A stretch of 58,031 nt of DNA from a virus (IMGVR_UViG_3300049216_000357:1-58031); one strand, 5' to 3'; shown: positions 48,934 to 56,835, counted from the first letter of the stretch. Translations and numbers: made by a program. Notes: generated by a model not told the origin, from the letters alone.

Positions 48934-49899
48934 TTATTGACTAGGTTTATTAGACATAAGTTCTTTTACCTCTGTTTCGGTCAACCCAGTTAAACTAGCC
49001 ACTTTTTCTGTTGAAATTCCTTCAGCAAGCAAAGTGCTGGCAAATTTTATTGCAGCTGCTTGTTCACCCATTTTAATGCCTCTGTCTATTCCTTCTTCAA
49101 TGCCTTCAGCTTTTCCTTTTTCAATACCCTCTGTTATGCCTTCTGCTTTTCCCTCTTCAAAACCGAGGCCATGATATTTTTTCAGAGTATTAGCTTCTAT
49201 GCGCAACCATTTTAGGTGTTCCTCATAAGCCTCACGCTCTTCAGGAACAAAGTTCATTACTTCTAGCACGTTAAGTGCTTTTTTTAGTACTGGCTTATTC
49301 AATGATTCTGGTAATCGCTCTTTGTTTAATAACTCATGTCTTGTTAAGAACGCTACCCATAAATCTAAAGAGCTTTTAATTTTAGCTATGAGTTCATCTA
49401 GCGCTTCTTTCCCACTCGAGAATTTCTTTAATTCAATGGTATGCAGCTCTAAATCTTTAAAATACAATAAATTACTTTCTTGTTCTCGGATATGAAATAC
49501 ATTGTGATACTTCTCCACCCCTAAAATAGAGGTGAAGTTTAAGATATGAATGCCAATGGCCTTACATAAGGTCGAATAATCCTCGGACGTCTTTAGTTGT
49601 TCCGTATAGAGTTTCGCCCAATAATACAAAGCCCGCTTATCATAGTCCGCTTCATCGCTAATTTGAATCTCGATGTTAAATCGTTTTCCGCATTCGCCTT
49701 CTGCTTTGATGTCTAGAATGGAAAGTTTATCTGTTTTAAAATTCTTGAGGCTATATGGATTTAGTAAGGTAATGTTAACTACCTGGTCTTCCTCACTTAC
49801 TACGGCATTGATTAAAGAAATTAATAAATCTTTGTTTTCTTCAACGCCAAATATTTTTTTGAATGCTATATCTACTCTAGGATTAATTTCTCCAGTCAT
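48934..49899 (-). CDS. Rpn-family PD-(D/E)XK nuclease
   Basis: This is a 321-aa protein from ATG 49899 (GGGAG 6 bp upstream). NPRVDIAFKKIFGVEENKDL is the family start. LSILDIKAEGECGKRFNIEI followed by QISDEADYDKRALYYWAKLY has the D...E-x-Q catalytic core. A C-terminal repeat (EGITEGIEKGKAEGIEEGID) and EKVASLTGLTETEVKELM close it. Members promote recA-independent recombination or act in mobile elements and defence. It is full-length. Confidence 0.93.
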   Translation of the reverse strand: MTGEINPRVDIAFKKIFGVEENKDLLISLINAVVSEEDQVVNITLLNPYSLKNFKTDKLSILDIKAEGECGKRFNIEIQISDEADYDKRALYYWAKLYTEQLKTSEDYSTLCKAIGIHILNFTSILGVEKYHNVFHIREQESNLLYFKDLELHTIELKKFSSGKEALDELIAKIKSSLDLWVAFLTRHELLNKERLPESLNKPVLKKALNVLEVMNFVPEEREAYEEHLKWLRIEANTLKKYHGLGFEEGKAEGITEGIEKGKAEGIEEGIDRGIKMGEQAAAIKFASTLLAEGISTEKVASLTGLTETEVKELMSNKPSQ

Positions 49900-49990
49900 T
49901 TTGCTCTCCCTAATATCTGCATCATCATTTTGAACCAATAATACTCAGTAAAATCGTGGTCATGCGTCAGGCATCAGCTCCGAATAAGAC

Positions 49991-50434
49991 TTACTCAGGA
50001 AAAAAGTTTTCATCTAAACATTGTTCTAAAGTAAAAGGACATCCTTCTGGCAATATACTTTTTTTTATTCCCATTTCCGACGAAGCATCTAATCTAGCTT
50101 TCTTATAAGCAAAGTTGAATTTTAATGCCATTTCATTTTTTAAACTTGGGCTTTCATCCATAAGGTCTTTTATATCAATCCGCTGTCTTTCAATAGTGTT
50201 TTCCCAGCTCGTTCCTCGTCTTTCTGCTTGGAACTTACACTTTAAAAGGTGGGCTATCAGCACTGTTAAATGACTGATTAAAGCTCTTTTATTACTAATG
50301 CCCATATCTTCAATTTCCTCCGCAATATTCATAACATCCACCTCACTAAGTTTTCCTTCTTTCAATAATTGGACCGTCTCTTTAGTCCAGGCATAAAAAT
50401 CTTTTTTATGTAATTCATGATTACTGATACCCAT
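49991..50434 (-). CDS. DUF29 protein, copy 2
   Basis: This is a 147-aa protein from ATG 50434 (GGGGG 5 bp upstream). ELHKKDFYAWTKETVQLLKE, NIAEEIEDMGISNKRALISH and the C-terminal LPEGCPFTLEQCLDENFFPE match DUF29 and the copy at 43420-43854, though the two have diverged. It lies downstream of the cassette B rep gene. Confidence 0.92.
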   Translation of the reverse strand: MGISNHELHKKDFYAWTKETVQLLKEGKLSEVDVMNIAEEIEDMGISNKRALISHLTVLIAHLLKCKFQAERRGTSWENTIERQRIDIKDLMDESPSLKNEMALKFNFAYKKARLDASSEMGIKKSILPEGCPFTLEQCLDENFFPE

Positions 50435-50480
50435 ACTCACCCCCTTTTTTTACATAAGGCCAACATATCTTTGTAATTAC

Positions 50481-51491
50481 TCATTTTGCTCTCCCCAATA
50501 TTTGCATCATCATTTTAAACCAGGTAGATTTCAAGAATTTCGCGCTCTTAAAATCTACCTTCTCAATTTTAAGCATTTCTTCAAAGTAAGCATGCTTATG
50601 CTTAGTTTCATCGAAGTACCTTTGCTTCTCCTCATCCGACGAGCCAGCGTACCACACCAGATTTTCCTCATAAGACGGCCAAATTTGCTCTACCGGCGGT
50701 TTTTGTTCCTGTTTAGAGTCATTGGCCAAGTATTTCTTATAGTCGTGCTCTATGGCTTTACGCAAGAAGCCAGCGGGGTTAGTGGTTGAATGGCTTTTCG
50801 TGTATTCAATCTTCTCAAGGATATACTCAGCGCTGTGCTGCTTAAGCCAGGTTTTTACCAAAGTCTCAGCTATTGCCCATTGATGGACTTTTTCTATTAA
50901 AGAAACAACAACAGCTGGGACGGGTTCTTTAGGAGCCCCAGTTTTTGGGGCATCTACGATACGCTGGTTTTCAGGGCGTCTAGGATTTGGTTCGTTGTTG
51001 TTGTTTTTTAGTAATTCTTCTGTTTCTGTATATTCTGTATTTAGTAGTGAGCCATTTTCGGCATGCCGATTAACGGCATGCCGTTTTTGGGCATACGGTG
51101 AAATGTTTTTTGAATTCATAGGGTTAAGTTGTGTTACGGGTTCCTCGTGAATAAGAAAAATGGTTGATGAAAAGCGCCCTCTTTTTCCACGAGACTGTTG
51201 CATCTCTATGTAGCCAAGAAGTACTAATTCGTTAATGGCTGCTCTTATGCTTTTTTCTCCGTCAGAAAAATGTCTAACTAATTCCTTAATGTTTATTTCC
51301 CAGTCGTCAGGTAAGGAAAGAAAAAAACACATTAACCCCATGGCCTTAGCCGACAGCCTATTATCTCTTAGTATTTTTTTGCTTATTTGAGCGTAGGGGT
51401 TTTCCCGATTGTGGGCTTTTCTAAAGATTGTTCTGTTATCTTTCTCTACTTCTAATAGTGAGATGGTTTTATCTTGTTCGTTCTCGTTCAT
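50481..51491 (-). CDS. Replication initiator with winged-helix domain, cassette B
   Basis: This is a 336-aa protein from ATG 51491 (AAGGAG 7 bp upstream); the longer frame runs into the conserved hairpin element. DNRTIFRKAHNRENPYAQIS is identical to the cassette A protein, followed by LSAKAMGLMCFFLSLPDDWE and SDGEKSIRAAINELVLLGYI. The linker carries CGGCATGCCG repeats at DNA level. The C-terminal half (PAGFLRKAIEHDYKKYL, YPS/WPSYEENLVWYAG) resembles 34203 and 41249 products. It is followed by a DUF29 gene, not by ProQ/FinO. Confidence 0.85.
   Translation of the reverse strand: MNENEQDKTISLLEVEKDNRTIFRKAHNRENPYAQISKKILRDNRLSAKAMGLMCFFLSLPDDWEINIKELVRHFSDGEKSIRAAINELVLLGYIEMQQSRGKRGRFSSTIFLIHEEPVTQLNPMNSKNISPYAQKRHAVNRHAENGSLLNTEYTETEELLKNNNNEPNPRRPENQRIVDAPKTGAPKEPVPAVVVSLIEKVHQWAIAETLVKTWLKQHSAEYILEKIEYTKSHSTTNPAGFLRKAIEHDYKKYLANDSKQEQKPPVEQIWPSYEENLVWYAGSSDEEKQRYFDETKHKHAYFEEMLKIEKVDFKSAKFLKSTWFKMMMQILGRAK
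51059..51098. repeat. 15-bp iteron-like palindromes inside rep of cassette B
   Basis: CGGCATGCCG is at 51059-51068 and 51074-51083, and GGGCATACGG at 51089-51098, all at 15-bp steps. Their order and degenerate third copy mirror cassette A, but the central bases differ (AT instead of CA), and each palindrome is perfect. This would give each initiator its own recognition sequence. Confidence 0.7.
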
Positions 51492-51513
51492 AATATTGCT
51501 CCTTAAAAAAGTT

Positions 51514-51643
51514 GGTTTAAGGTGCTTGACTTTTTTAGGCGCAGAGAATATTGTGAAGAAGATTGTCATTCTTCTTTTCTTTGCGCTTGCTGTAAGTCAA
51601 GCGTCTTCAATTGAGGGGACCACTTGCAATGGTTCCCTTTCAC
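51514..51643. promoter_or_regulatory. Conserved structured element between rep and par, copy B
   Basis: This is the counterpart of 41099-41228, inverted. GCGCAGAGAA (51539-51548) pairs with TTCTTTGCGC (51577-51586); inside, GAAGA/TCTTC keeps the stem although the bases differ from copy A. GGGGACCA/TGGTTCCC follows. A plus-strand promoter, TTGACT (51526-51531), 17 bp, TATTGT (51549-51554), reads towards parA. The rest of the 317-bp space (to 51808) is AT-rich with AATATT motifs. Confidence 0.6.
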
Positions 51644-51734
51644 ATTTAAAACATTTTTATTACTTTTTCGATTTTATGGTCAGATCGTGCTTTATATTTT
51701 TGCCAATGTCAAACAAATTTTTATTGAAAATCAT

Positions 51735-51800
51735 GCTATTTAACTGTTGATAATATTTTAATAGTTGAATATTATAATATTTGGATATTAAAATATTTTG
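51735..51800. repeat. AT-rich AATATT repeats upstream of cassette B parA
   Basis: Several AATATT/ATATTT motifs occur here and again after the RHH gene (about 52655-52715). In cassette A the flanks of the par operon carry ATTAATAA instead. Matching repeats on both sides of the par genes suggest operator and centromere sites for the RHH protein. Confidence 0.45.
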
Positions 51801-51808
51801 GAAAGAAG

Positions 51809-52462
51809 GTGGACAAAAAACAAACGGTAATTTCTTTATTGAACCAAAAAGGCGGTAGCGGAAAGACAACATTAGCTACAAATATAGCTCATGGATTTGT
51901 GATTAGAGGATATAAGGTTTTACTTGTGGATACTGATGCACAAGGTACAGCAAGAGATTGGAATTCAGAAAATGAAGGAAGTATTGTGCCTGTTATAGGT
52001 CTAGATAGAGAGACATTGCCAAAGGATTTGGATGCTGTTAAGACTGGATACGATATTATTATATTAGATGGAGCGCCAGCAATAGAAAGGATGTCGGCTG
52101 TTGCTGTGAAAGTTTCAAATATTGTTCTAATCCCTGTTCAGCCAAGTCCTTATGATATTTGGGCAACAGATGAATTGGTGGAGTTAGTTAAGAGCAGGCA
52201 AGCGGTTTCAGGAGGAAATCCTAAAGCCGCTTTTGTTATTAGCAGAGTTATTAAAAACACTAAACTAAGTAAAGAAGTATCTTGTGCATTATCAGAATAT
52301 GGGTTACCAATATTTGAACATTATACAAGTCAGTTAGTGGTTTACCCATCCACAGCATCCAAAGGGTTTTCGGTTTTCTCATCCGCGCCAAACCCAGCCT
52401 GTGATGAAATAAATGGGATCATCGACGAATTGATGGAGAAATTTTGTAATGCTAAAAATTAA
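51809..52462 (+). CDS. parA: ParA-type partition ATPase, copy B
   Basis: This is a 217-aa protein from a GTG start. [20 protein letters not shown] is the deviant Walker [16 protein letters not shown] is the A' motif, IIILDGAPA the Walker B, and [20 protein letters not shown] the segment shared with copy A. It is a short plasmid ParA that overlaps the RHH gene by 14 bp. The two ParAs are clearly diverged, consistent with separate compatibility. Confidence 0.93.
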   Translation: MDKKQTVISLLNQKGGSGKTTLATNIAHGFVIRGYKVLLVDTDAQGTARDWNSENEGSIVPVIGLDRETLPKDLDAVKTGYDIIILDGAPAIERMSAVAVKVSNIVLIPVQPSPYDIWATDELVELVKSRQAVSGGNPKAAFVISRVIKNTKLSKEVSCALSEYGLPIFEHYTSQLVVYPSTASKGFSVFSSAPNPACDEINGIIDELMEKFCNAKN

Positions 52463-52649
52463 AAGAAAAAATCACGAGCTCTTACATAAGAAGAAAATAG
52501 CCGCACGTAAAGAAATTCATAAAGATAGCAATTTTATTGGGTTATACGCAAAAGTTCCGTCAGAACTTCATTACAAGCTTAAAAAAAAACTACTCGAGCA
52601 AAAAATAACTTATGCTGAATGGCTTATAGAGGAGATAAAAAAAATATAA
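52449..52649 (+). CDS. Small basic partition partner, copy B
   Basis: This is a 66-aa protein with a basic N-terminus ([20 protein letters not shown]) and a C-terminal strand-helix-helix ([38 protein letters not shown]). The layout and place match the RHH protein of cassette A, but the sequence is different, in line with the different A/T repeats nearby. It would bind the centromere and control the operon. Confidence 0.7.
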   Translation: MLKIKRKNHELLHKKKIAARKEIHKDSNFIGLYAKVPSELHYKLKKKLLEQKITYAEWLIEEIKKI

Positions 52650-52785
52650 AATATTTGTATATTCAAATATTGACATATTTAAATATTTAAACTAATATGA
52701 AAATATTAAAGTAAACGCGCGGTGTTTGAGGGTTGCCGCCCTCTTACACCGCTAACCACAACCAAACCTAATTGGAGGTTCAGAA

Positions 52786-53049
52786 ATGGCTACTTATAGC
52801 TTATCAGATCGTACCCAATCGATCGACCAACCCACCTACGCTACCAACCAAGACCCAAATGAACTGGTTAACTCATACGAGCTACTCTTGTGCAGTTTCT
52901 TTCCGGACCTAAGTGAAGCTGTGTGCTGTGTTCGAGACGTAGTCACCAGTGTTGTAAGACAAACCTTAGCTTCCAATCTGCTCGCTTTTTCTTATGGCAA
53001 GGATGCCTATCTTTTAGAGCTTACGTCAGCAGTTGGAGGGCAAAAGTAA
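52786..53049 (+). CDS. Cassette-conserved small protein, copy B
   Basis: This 87-aa homologue of 39591-39875 has the same MATYSLS start, the NELVNSYELLLCSFFPDLSE core and SYGKDAYLLEL. It is preceded by GGAGG and the conserved leader. The stop overlaps the next ATG (TAATG). The function is unknown. Strong conservation between otherwise diverged cassettes marks it as a core component. Confidence 0.7.
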   Translation: MATYSLSDRTQSIDQPTYATNQDPNELVNSYELLLCSFFPDLSEAVCCVRDVVTSVVRQTLASNLLAFSYGKDAYLLELTSAVGGQK

Positions 53050-53267
53050 TGTTTAACCAACAACAGTTTGAAGATAAAGTCTACGAGTTAGTTACTCGCG
53101 AAGTTAATGCCTTTTTTAGTAGCAAGGAATTTGCTCAGTCGGAAATCATCAATGTTCAAAGGCAGATTTTGCATTCTCTGCATTTTGTTATTGAGGAGAC
53201 CATGGCACAAATTATGTATGGGTTATTTATGATGGCAAATGCTAACAAGGGAGGTAATGTAAAATGA
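53049..53267 (+). CDS. RecT-operon small protein, copy B
   Basis: This is a 72-aa protein from ATG 53049, chosen from homology with 39174-39395 and the TAATG overlap. It is helical throughout (FNQQQFEDKVYELVTREVNA, NVQRQILHSLHFVIEETMAQ). It overlaps the RecT-like gene by 4 bp. It may assist the annealing protein. Confidence 0.65.
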   Translation: MFNQQQFEDKVYELVTREVNAFFSSKEFAQSEIINVQRQILHSLHFVIEETMAQIMYGLFMMANANKGGNVK

Positions 53268-54124
53268 GTACGCAAATTACTTCTTCCAAAAATCAGAGCA
53301 TAGGCTTCATGGATTTCACACGCCTTGAGGCTGCAATAGAGTGTTGCAAGATGATAGCCAAAGCATCATTTTGCCCTGCACCCTTTAGAGGAAAACCAGA
53401 GGAAGTCTTGTGCGCCATACAATATGGTATGGAAATTGGCTATTCACCGATGCAGGCGTTGCAGAGTATAGCAGTGATTAATGGAAAGCCCAGTGTATAT
53501 GGAGACGGGTTAATGGCTTTGTGTCAATCGTTTTCGGAATGTGAGGATATTCAGGAAACATTTGATGTTAATACAATGGCGGCTACTTGCACTGTGAAAC
53601 GAAAGGGTCGTTCGCCCGTTGTTTCTACCTGGAATCCAGAGAAGGCTAAGAAAGCGGGGCTCTGGGGTAAATCAGGCCCTTGGAGCCAATATCCAGAACG
53701 GATGCTACAAATGCGCGCTAGAGGTTTTGCTTTAAGAGATGCATTTGCGGATAGATTAAAGGGGATTATTACTGCTGAGGAGGCCAGGGATTATCCCCTG
53801 GTAGAAGAGAAGTCGGTTAGTGTTGGTACGCCCATTAAGTCAAAGGATGCTGGAAATTTTCCTCTCCCTAAGGCTGAGCCTATATTAGCTGAAACTAAGG
53901 ACCACCTAATGTTTTTAATAGGTGAGCTTCAATTAAGCGATGAAGTTAGGGCCCAGTGGTTCAATAAGCTTAAAATCTCTAGTCTGGACGAACTGAGTGA
54001 AACTAAAGCACAACGCGAAATTCAAAAGATTGAGAGCAAACATCCTGAAGCAGCTAAGCTTTGGATAGAGATTGCTACGGTTCGTCAGGAATTTGATGAG
54101 TCAGAGGGGAATGCTGGCATGTGA
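53264..54124 (+). CDS. RecT-like single-strand annealing protein, copy B
   Basis: This 286-aa protein is nearly collinear with 38305-39177. FRGKPEEVLCAIQYGMEIGY, SPMQALQSIAVINGKPSVYG, WSQYPERMLQMRARGFALRD and KDHLMFLIGELQLSDEVRAQ are shared. Its 3' end overlaps the convergent 54101 gene by 24 bp. Two copies in one genome are unusual and follow from the cassette duplication. Confidence 0.85.
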   Translation: MSTQITSSKNQSIGFMDFTRLEAAIECCKMIAKASFCPAPFRGKPEEVLCAIQYGMEIGYSPMQALQSIAVINGKPSVYGDGLMALCQSFSECEDIQETFDVNTMAATCTVKRKGRSPVVSTWNPEKAKKAGLWGKSGPWSQYPERMLQMRARGFALRDAFADRLKGIITAEEARDYPLVEEKSVSVGTPIKSKDAGNFPLPKAEPILAETKDHLMFLIGELQLSDEVRAQWFNKLKISSLDELSETKAQREIQKIESKHPEAAKLWIEIATVRQEFDESEGNAGM

Positions 54125-55348
54125 CGCTTGTCTACGATTTTTTGAAACAGCGTGTGCCTTATGTTTAAGATAAGGTCCTAGCAGCTCTACCACGTCTCCA
54201 AGATTGATGTGGCCGCCTTTGGCGAAAACAATATCTGGACTGGGAGCCAAATGCCCTGCTGTATAAGCATGTGGAGTCGGAGGCCGATGAGGCAAAGAAG
54301 CAGGCATGTGAGCAGCTGCTGCAGCCGCAGCACCACCGCCGCCACCTCCACCACCGCCATGATGAGGATAAGCAGCCGCTGCACTCGCGCTGCTAGAACT
54401 AGAAGAAGACGAATGTGCATGTGGATGCGCGTGATGTGCAGGTGGAGCTGGAATAAACTGTTGATATTGTGCCATTAATTCATCTGGAACAAGAACTCCA
54501 GTCACATTAGGCCTATCATGAAGCCAATGAGGAGTAGGCAAAGCTAAAGGAGCTGGATGAGCAGAAGCTGCAGCTGCACCACCACCACCTCCTCCTCCGC
54601 CACCACCACCACTACCGGCATGAGGAGACCAAGGCACAAGAGCACCACCGTGATGTGGAGGCTCGTAAAGGTGAGGCGCATGTGGTGCTGGAACTCTGGA
54701 GGGAGGTTGTTGAAGTCTATCTAGTGCATCTAATGAATACCGGATATCGTGGCTTAAAAAACCTCGTGCATCACTAGGACCACGAGGTATTAAGTAGCTA
54801 AAAAAATTAGGCGGCGCTAATGCCTGACAATTATAACCTTTTAGAGTACATGGAGGCCTTTCAGTAAAACCAGACCCGTGCTGAAAATAATTTTGATATG
54901 GAACAAAGTTAAACCGTAGGCTAGGTTGTCCGGCAAATTCTCTAGGAGTAGGATTATCAAATCTAACAACTGGATTAACAGGCGTGCCTAGTGGTATTCC
55001 TAAACGTGTTAAAGCCTGCTCCATCGCAAGTGGTTCACTATGAGCCTGCTCGGGCACGCTTATAGCGGTTCCTGTGGATGATGCTCTGGTAGTAGGATTC
55101 ATAGCTCGAATAGCAGCGACATTGTGTTCGTAACCTCCATGTCCAGCTCCTTGAGCTCTTCTAAAATTTAAAGCGTTTTCTGCCACACTCCTCCATGGCT
55201 CTGGCCAATGTGTTATTGCGTCAATGTACGAAGTAAAGCCAACTGCAACTGGATTCGCCTCAGTCAAAAAAGGATGATGTGGATGCCTTGTCTTATTTAA
55301 CACATGGACTGTTAGTCCTTCGGGTGGCCATGTGGGTGGTCGAAACAT
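54101..55348 (-). CDS. Gly/His/Pro-rich protein with GG-tag, copy 2
   Basis: This is a 415-aa protein. The first half is ordered, with FTSYIDAITHWPEPWRSVAE and an FVPYQNYF stretch. The second half has runs of Gly, Ala, Ser and His encoded by short repeats (poly-Gly at about residues 245-260 and 325-335). The end FAKGGHINLGDVVELLGPYL matches copy 1. Such runs vary easily in length. It begins at the last base of the LRR gene stop. The function is unknown. Confidence 0.6.
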   Translation of the reverse strand: MFRPPTWPPEGLTVHVLNKTRHPHHPFLTEANPVAVGFTSYIDAITHWPEPWRSVAENALNFRRAQGAGHGGYEHNVAAIRAMNPTTRASSTGTAISVPEQAHSEPLAMEQALTRLGIPLGTPVNPVVRFDNPTPREFAGQPSLRFNFVPYQNYFQHGSGFTERPPCTLKGYNCQALAPPNFFSYLIPRGPSDARGFLSHDIRYSLDALDRLQQPPSRVPAPHAPHLYEPPHHGGALVPWSPHAGSGGGGGGGGGGGAAAASAHPAPLALPTPHWLHDRPNVTGVLVPDELMAQYQQFIPAPPAHHAHPHAHSSSSSSSSASAAAAYPHHGGGGGGGGGAAAAAAAHMPASLPHRPPTPHAYTAGHLAPSPDIVFAKGGHINLGDVVELLGPYLKHKAHAVSKNRRQASHASIPL

Positions 55349-56256
55349 TAAAACCCTGCCTTACAAGTTGATACATCTTCAGTAGCAGCTCTTCCAACTT
55401 GAAATACAGGACCAGCCTCAACCATCCTTTGACGCATGCCATCAAATGTAAAAAGCAAATACCTGTCTTCAGCAGTACGGCTAGCATCTATTACTTCAAT
55501 GTGTGATTCTTGAAGCAATCTAACCGCACTGCTGCTTAACGAACGGTTATCGCTAATATCTAATTCTATTAAAGAAGGCATCCTAAGCAAATACGGGATA
55601 CACTCATCAGTTAACTGATTACTGGCCAACTTTAAATGAGTAATGGTTTCACTTCTAGACAACCCTATAATTCCAGCCAAGCCTATCCAATTGCCATTAA
55701 GATTTAATTTTTTTAAAATCCTGTTTTCACCCAATGATACTGCTTCTTCATCTCTAATATTTGCATGTATTAAAGATAAATTTTCTATTGAGGGATGTCT
55801 GCTTAAAGTAGGAATAGTCGTTGCAATATCCCTATATCGCCATTGAACTGTTACAAGAGTTTTCAATACTTGATTCTGCATGATATACCCTAAGACTTCT
55901 GGCGTGATATCTCCTGGACCAACATATAGTTTGGTTAAAGTTACATTCAAAGGAAGTGTACTTAGGGCTGTAGCTCTACAGCATGGTATACTTAAGCTGT
56001 TAATGGTAATATTAGTTGCTATCAATTCATAAATCATGGAACCTGGTACAATACACTCACTCGTTAAAAGCTCTTTAATATGCCTATTGCTGTTTAAGGC
56101 TGCGACTAGTGCCCTACCTTCTGCTTCTGTTAAGTGCTTAAATTCTTCTCCAAATTCTTCAAAAAACTCATAAAGCGCATATTGCGCCAAATTTAGGACT
56201 GGTTCTACATATTCATTCCTAGCGATTCTCTCTAACAGCTCTTGTGGTATTGGCAT
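55348..56256 (-). CDS. RNI-type leucine-rich repeat protein, copy 2
   Basis: This is a 302-aa protein. The N-terminal IPQELLERIARNEYVEPVLN matches copy 1, and repeats cover residues about 80-270 (LKKLNLNGNWIGLAGIIGLS, ITHLKLASNQLTDECIPYLL, LIELDISDNRSLSSSAVRLL). The overall identity with copy 1 is moderate and concentrated in the N-terminus and the last repeats. This suggests selection for different partners. It has the same promoter type as copy 1. Confidence 0.8.
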   Translation of the reverse strand: MPIPQELLERIARNEYVEPVLNLAQYALYEFFEEFGEEFKHLTEAEGRALVAALNSNRHIKELLTSECIVPGSMIYELIATNITINSLSIPCCRATALSTLPLNVTLTKLYVGPGDITPEVLGYIMQNQVLKTLVTVQWRYRDIATTIPTLSRHPSIENLSLIHANIRDEEAVSLGENRILKKLNLNGNWIGLAGIIGLSRSETITHLKLASNQLTDECIPYLLRMPSLIELDISDNRSLSSSAVRLLQESHIEVIDASRTAEDRYLLFTFDGMRQRMVEAGPVFQVGRAATEDVSTCKAGF

Positions 56257-56332
56257 AATTCCTCCTAAAGTGGGTCATAGAGCACTTTTAAGTTACCAGA
56301 GCACCTAACTTGTAATCAAGTTGATTACTATC

Positions 56333-56362
56333 ATTTTATAGCATGGAAAGCCTAGAGTTCAA
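56333..56362 (-). promoter_or_regulatory. Promoter of LRR operon, copy 2
   Basis: On the minus strand TTGAAC (56357-56362), then TATAAA (56335-56340) after 16 bp or TAAAAT (56333-56338) after 18 bp. The -35 overlaps the stop codon of the tip protein gene. The AACTTG/CAAGTT hairpin of copy 1 is also present downstream, with different loop bases. Confidence 0.5.
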
Positions 56363-56679
56363 CTTACATTCCCAACCGCTATAACGCTTAACCATGGCGC
56401 TTCATTTGGGGTGTGACCATCAGATGAAATAACTTGAACGTTGAGTTGTGTAGGACTTACACCCGTACATGCTACAAATAATCCACCTGTATTACTGACG
56501 CTGGCAGAACACGAGAAATACTTGTTAGCAAAAGGATTTTCAAATTGAATTTCATAGAAGCCGGTGCTAATCCTTTTTATGTTAGAAACACCATAACTTT
56601 GTATGATATCTCCATTAGCAAAAAATGTTACAAACACTTGGTTGACTGCTGCTTCTTTTTTAATATTTTCTTGTGACAT
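56359..56679 (-). CDS. Tail-fibre tip domain protein, copy 2
   Basis: This 106-aa protein is similar to 47430-47750 over its full length: VFVTFFANGDIIQSYGVSNI, then YEIQFENPFANKYFSCSASV and LNVQVISSDGHTPNEAPW. It is the same single fibre-tip domain. The differences lie in presumed loops. It is preceded by the remains of a second tip gene. Confidence 0.65.
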   Translation of the reverse strand: MSQENIKKEAAVNQVFVTFFANGDIIQSYGVSNIKRISTGFYEIQFENPFANKYFSCSASVSNTGGLFVACTGVSPTQLNVQVISSDGHTPNEAPWLSVIAVGNVS

Positions 56680-56722
56680 CGTTTTTCTCCTGTCTAATTT
56701 TAAATTATTAATCGTGTGACGA

Positions 56723-56779
56723 TTAGCTTACCGATACATTTATAGGATTAAAGTCCATGGGAGTAGTACCATCTGGTGC
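56723..56779 (-). pseudogene. 3' remnant of a tail-tip gene cut by the IS
   Basis: The last 18 codons (APDGTTPMDFNPINVSVS) match the end of the 47783-48175 product (LNGSLMDFNTVSVWVS). The IS left end begins right after at 56780. The rest of the gene, and perhaps a second tail-fibre gene, should lie beyond the IS. Confidence 0.75.
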
Positions 56780-56835
56780 TGATCCTGTATTAGTTTTCCG
56801 GACAAGTATGAAGCATTACTTACTGGAGAATAAAG

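Noticed and set aside
44989-56256. Diversity-generating retroelement acting on LRR or tip genes
   Set aside because: No reverse transcriptase and no template repeat pair were seen; differences between copies are spread, not concentrated at adenines.
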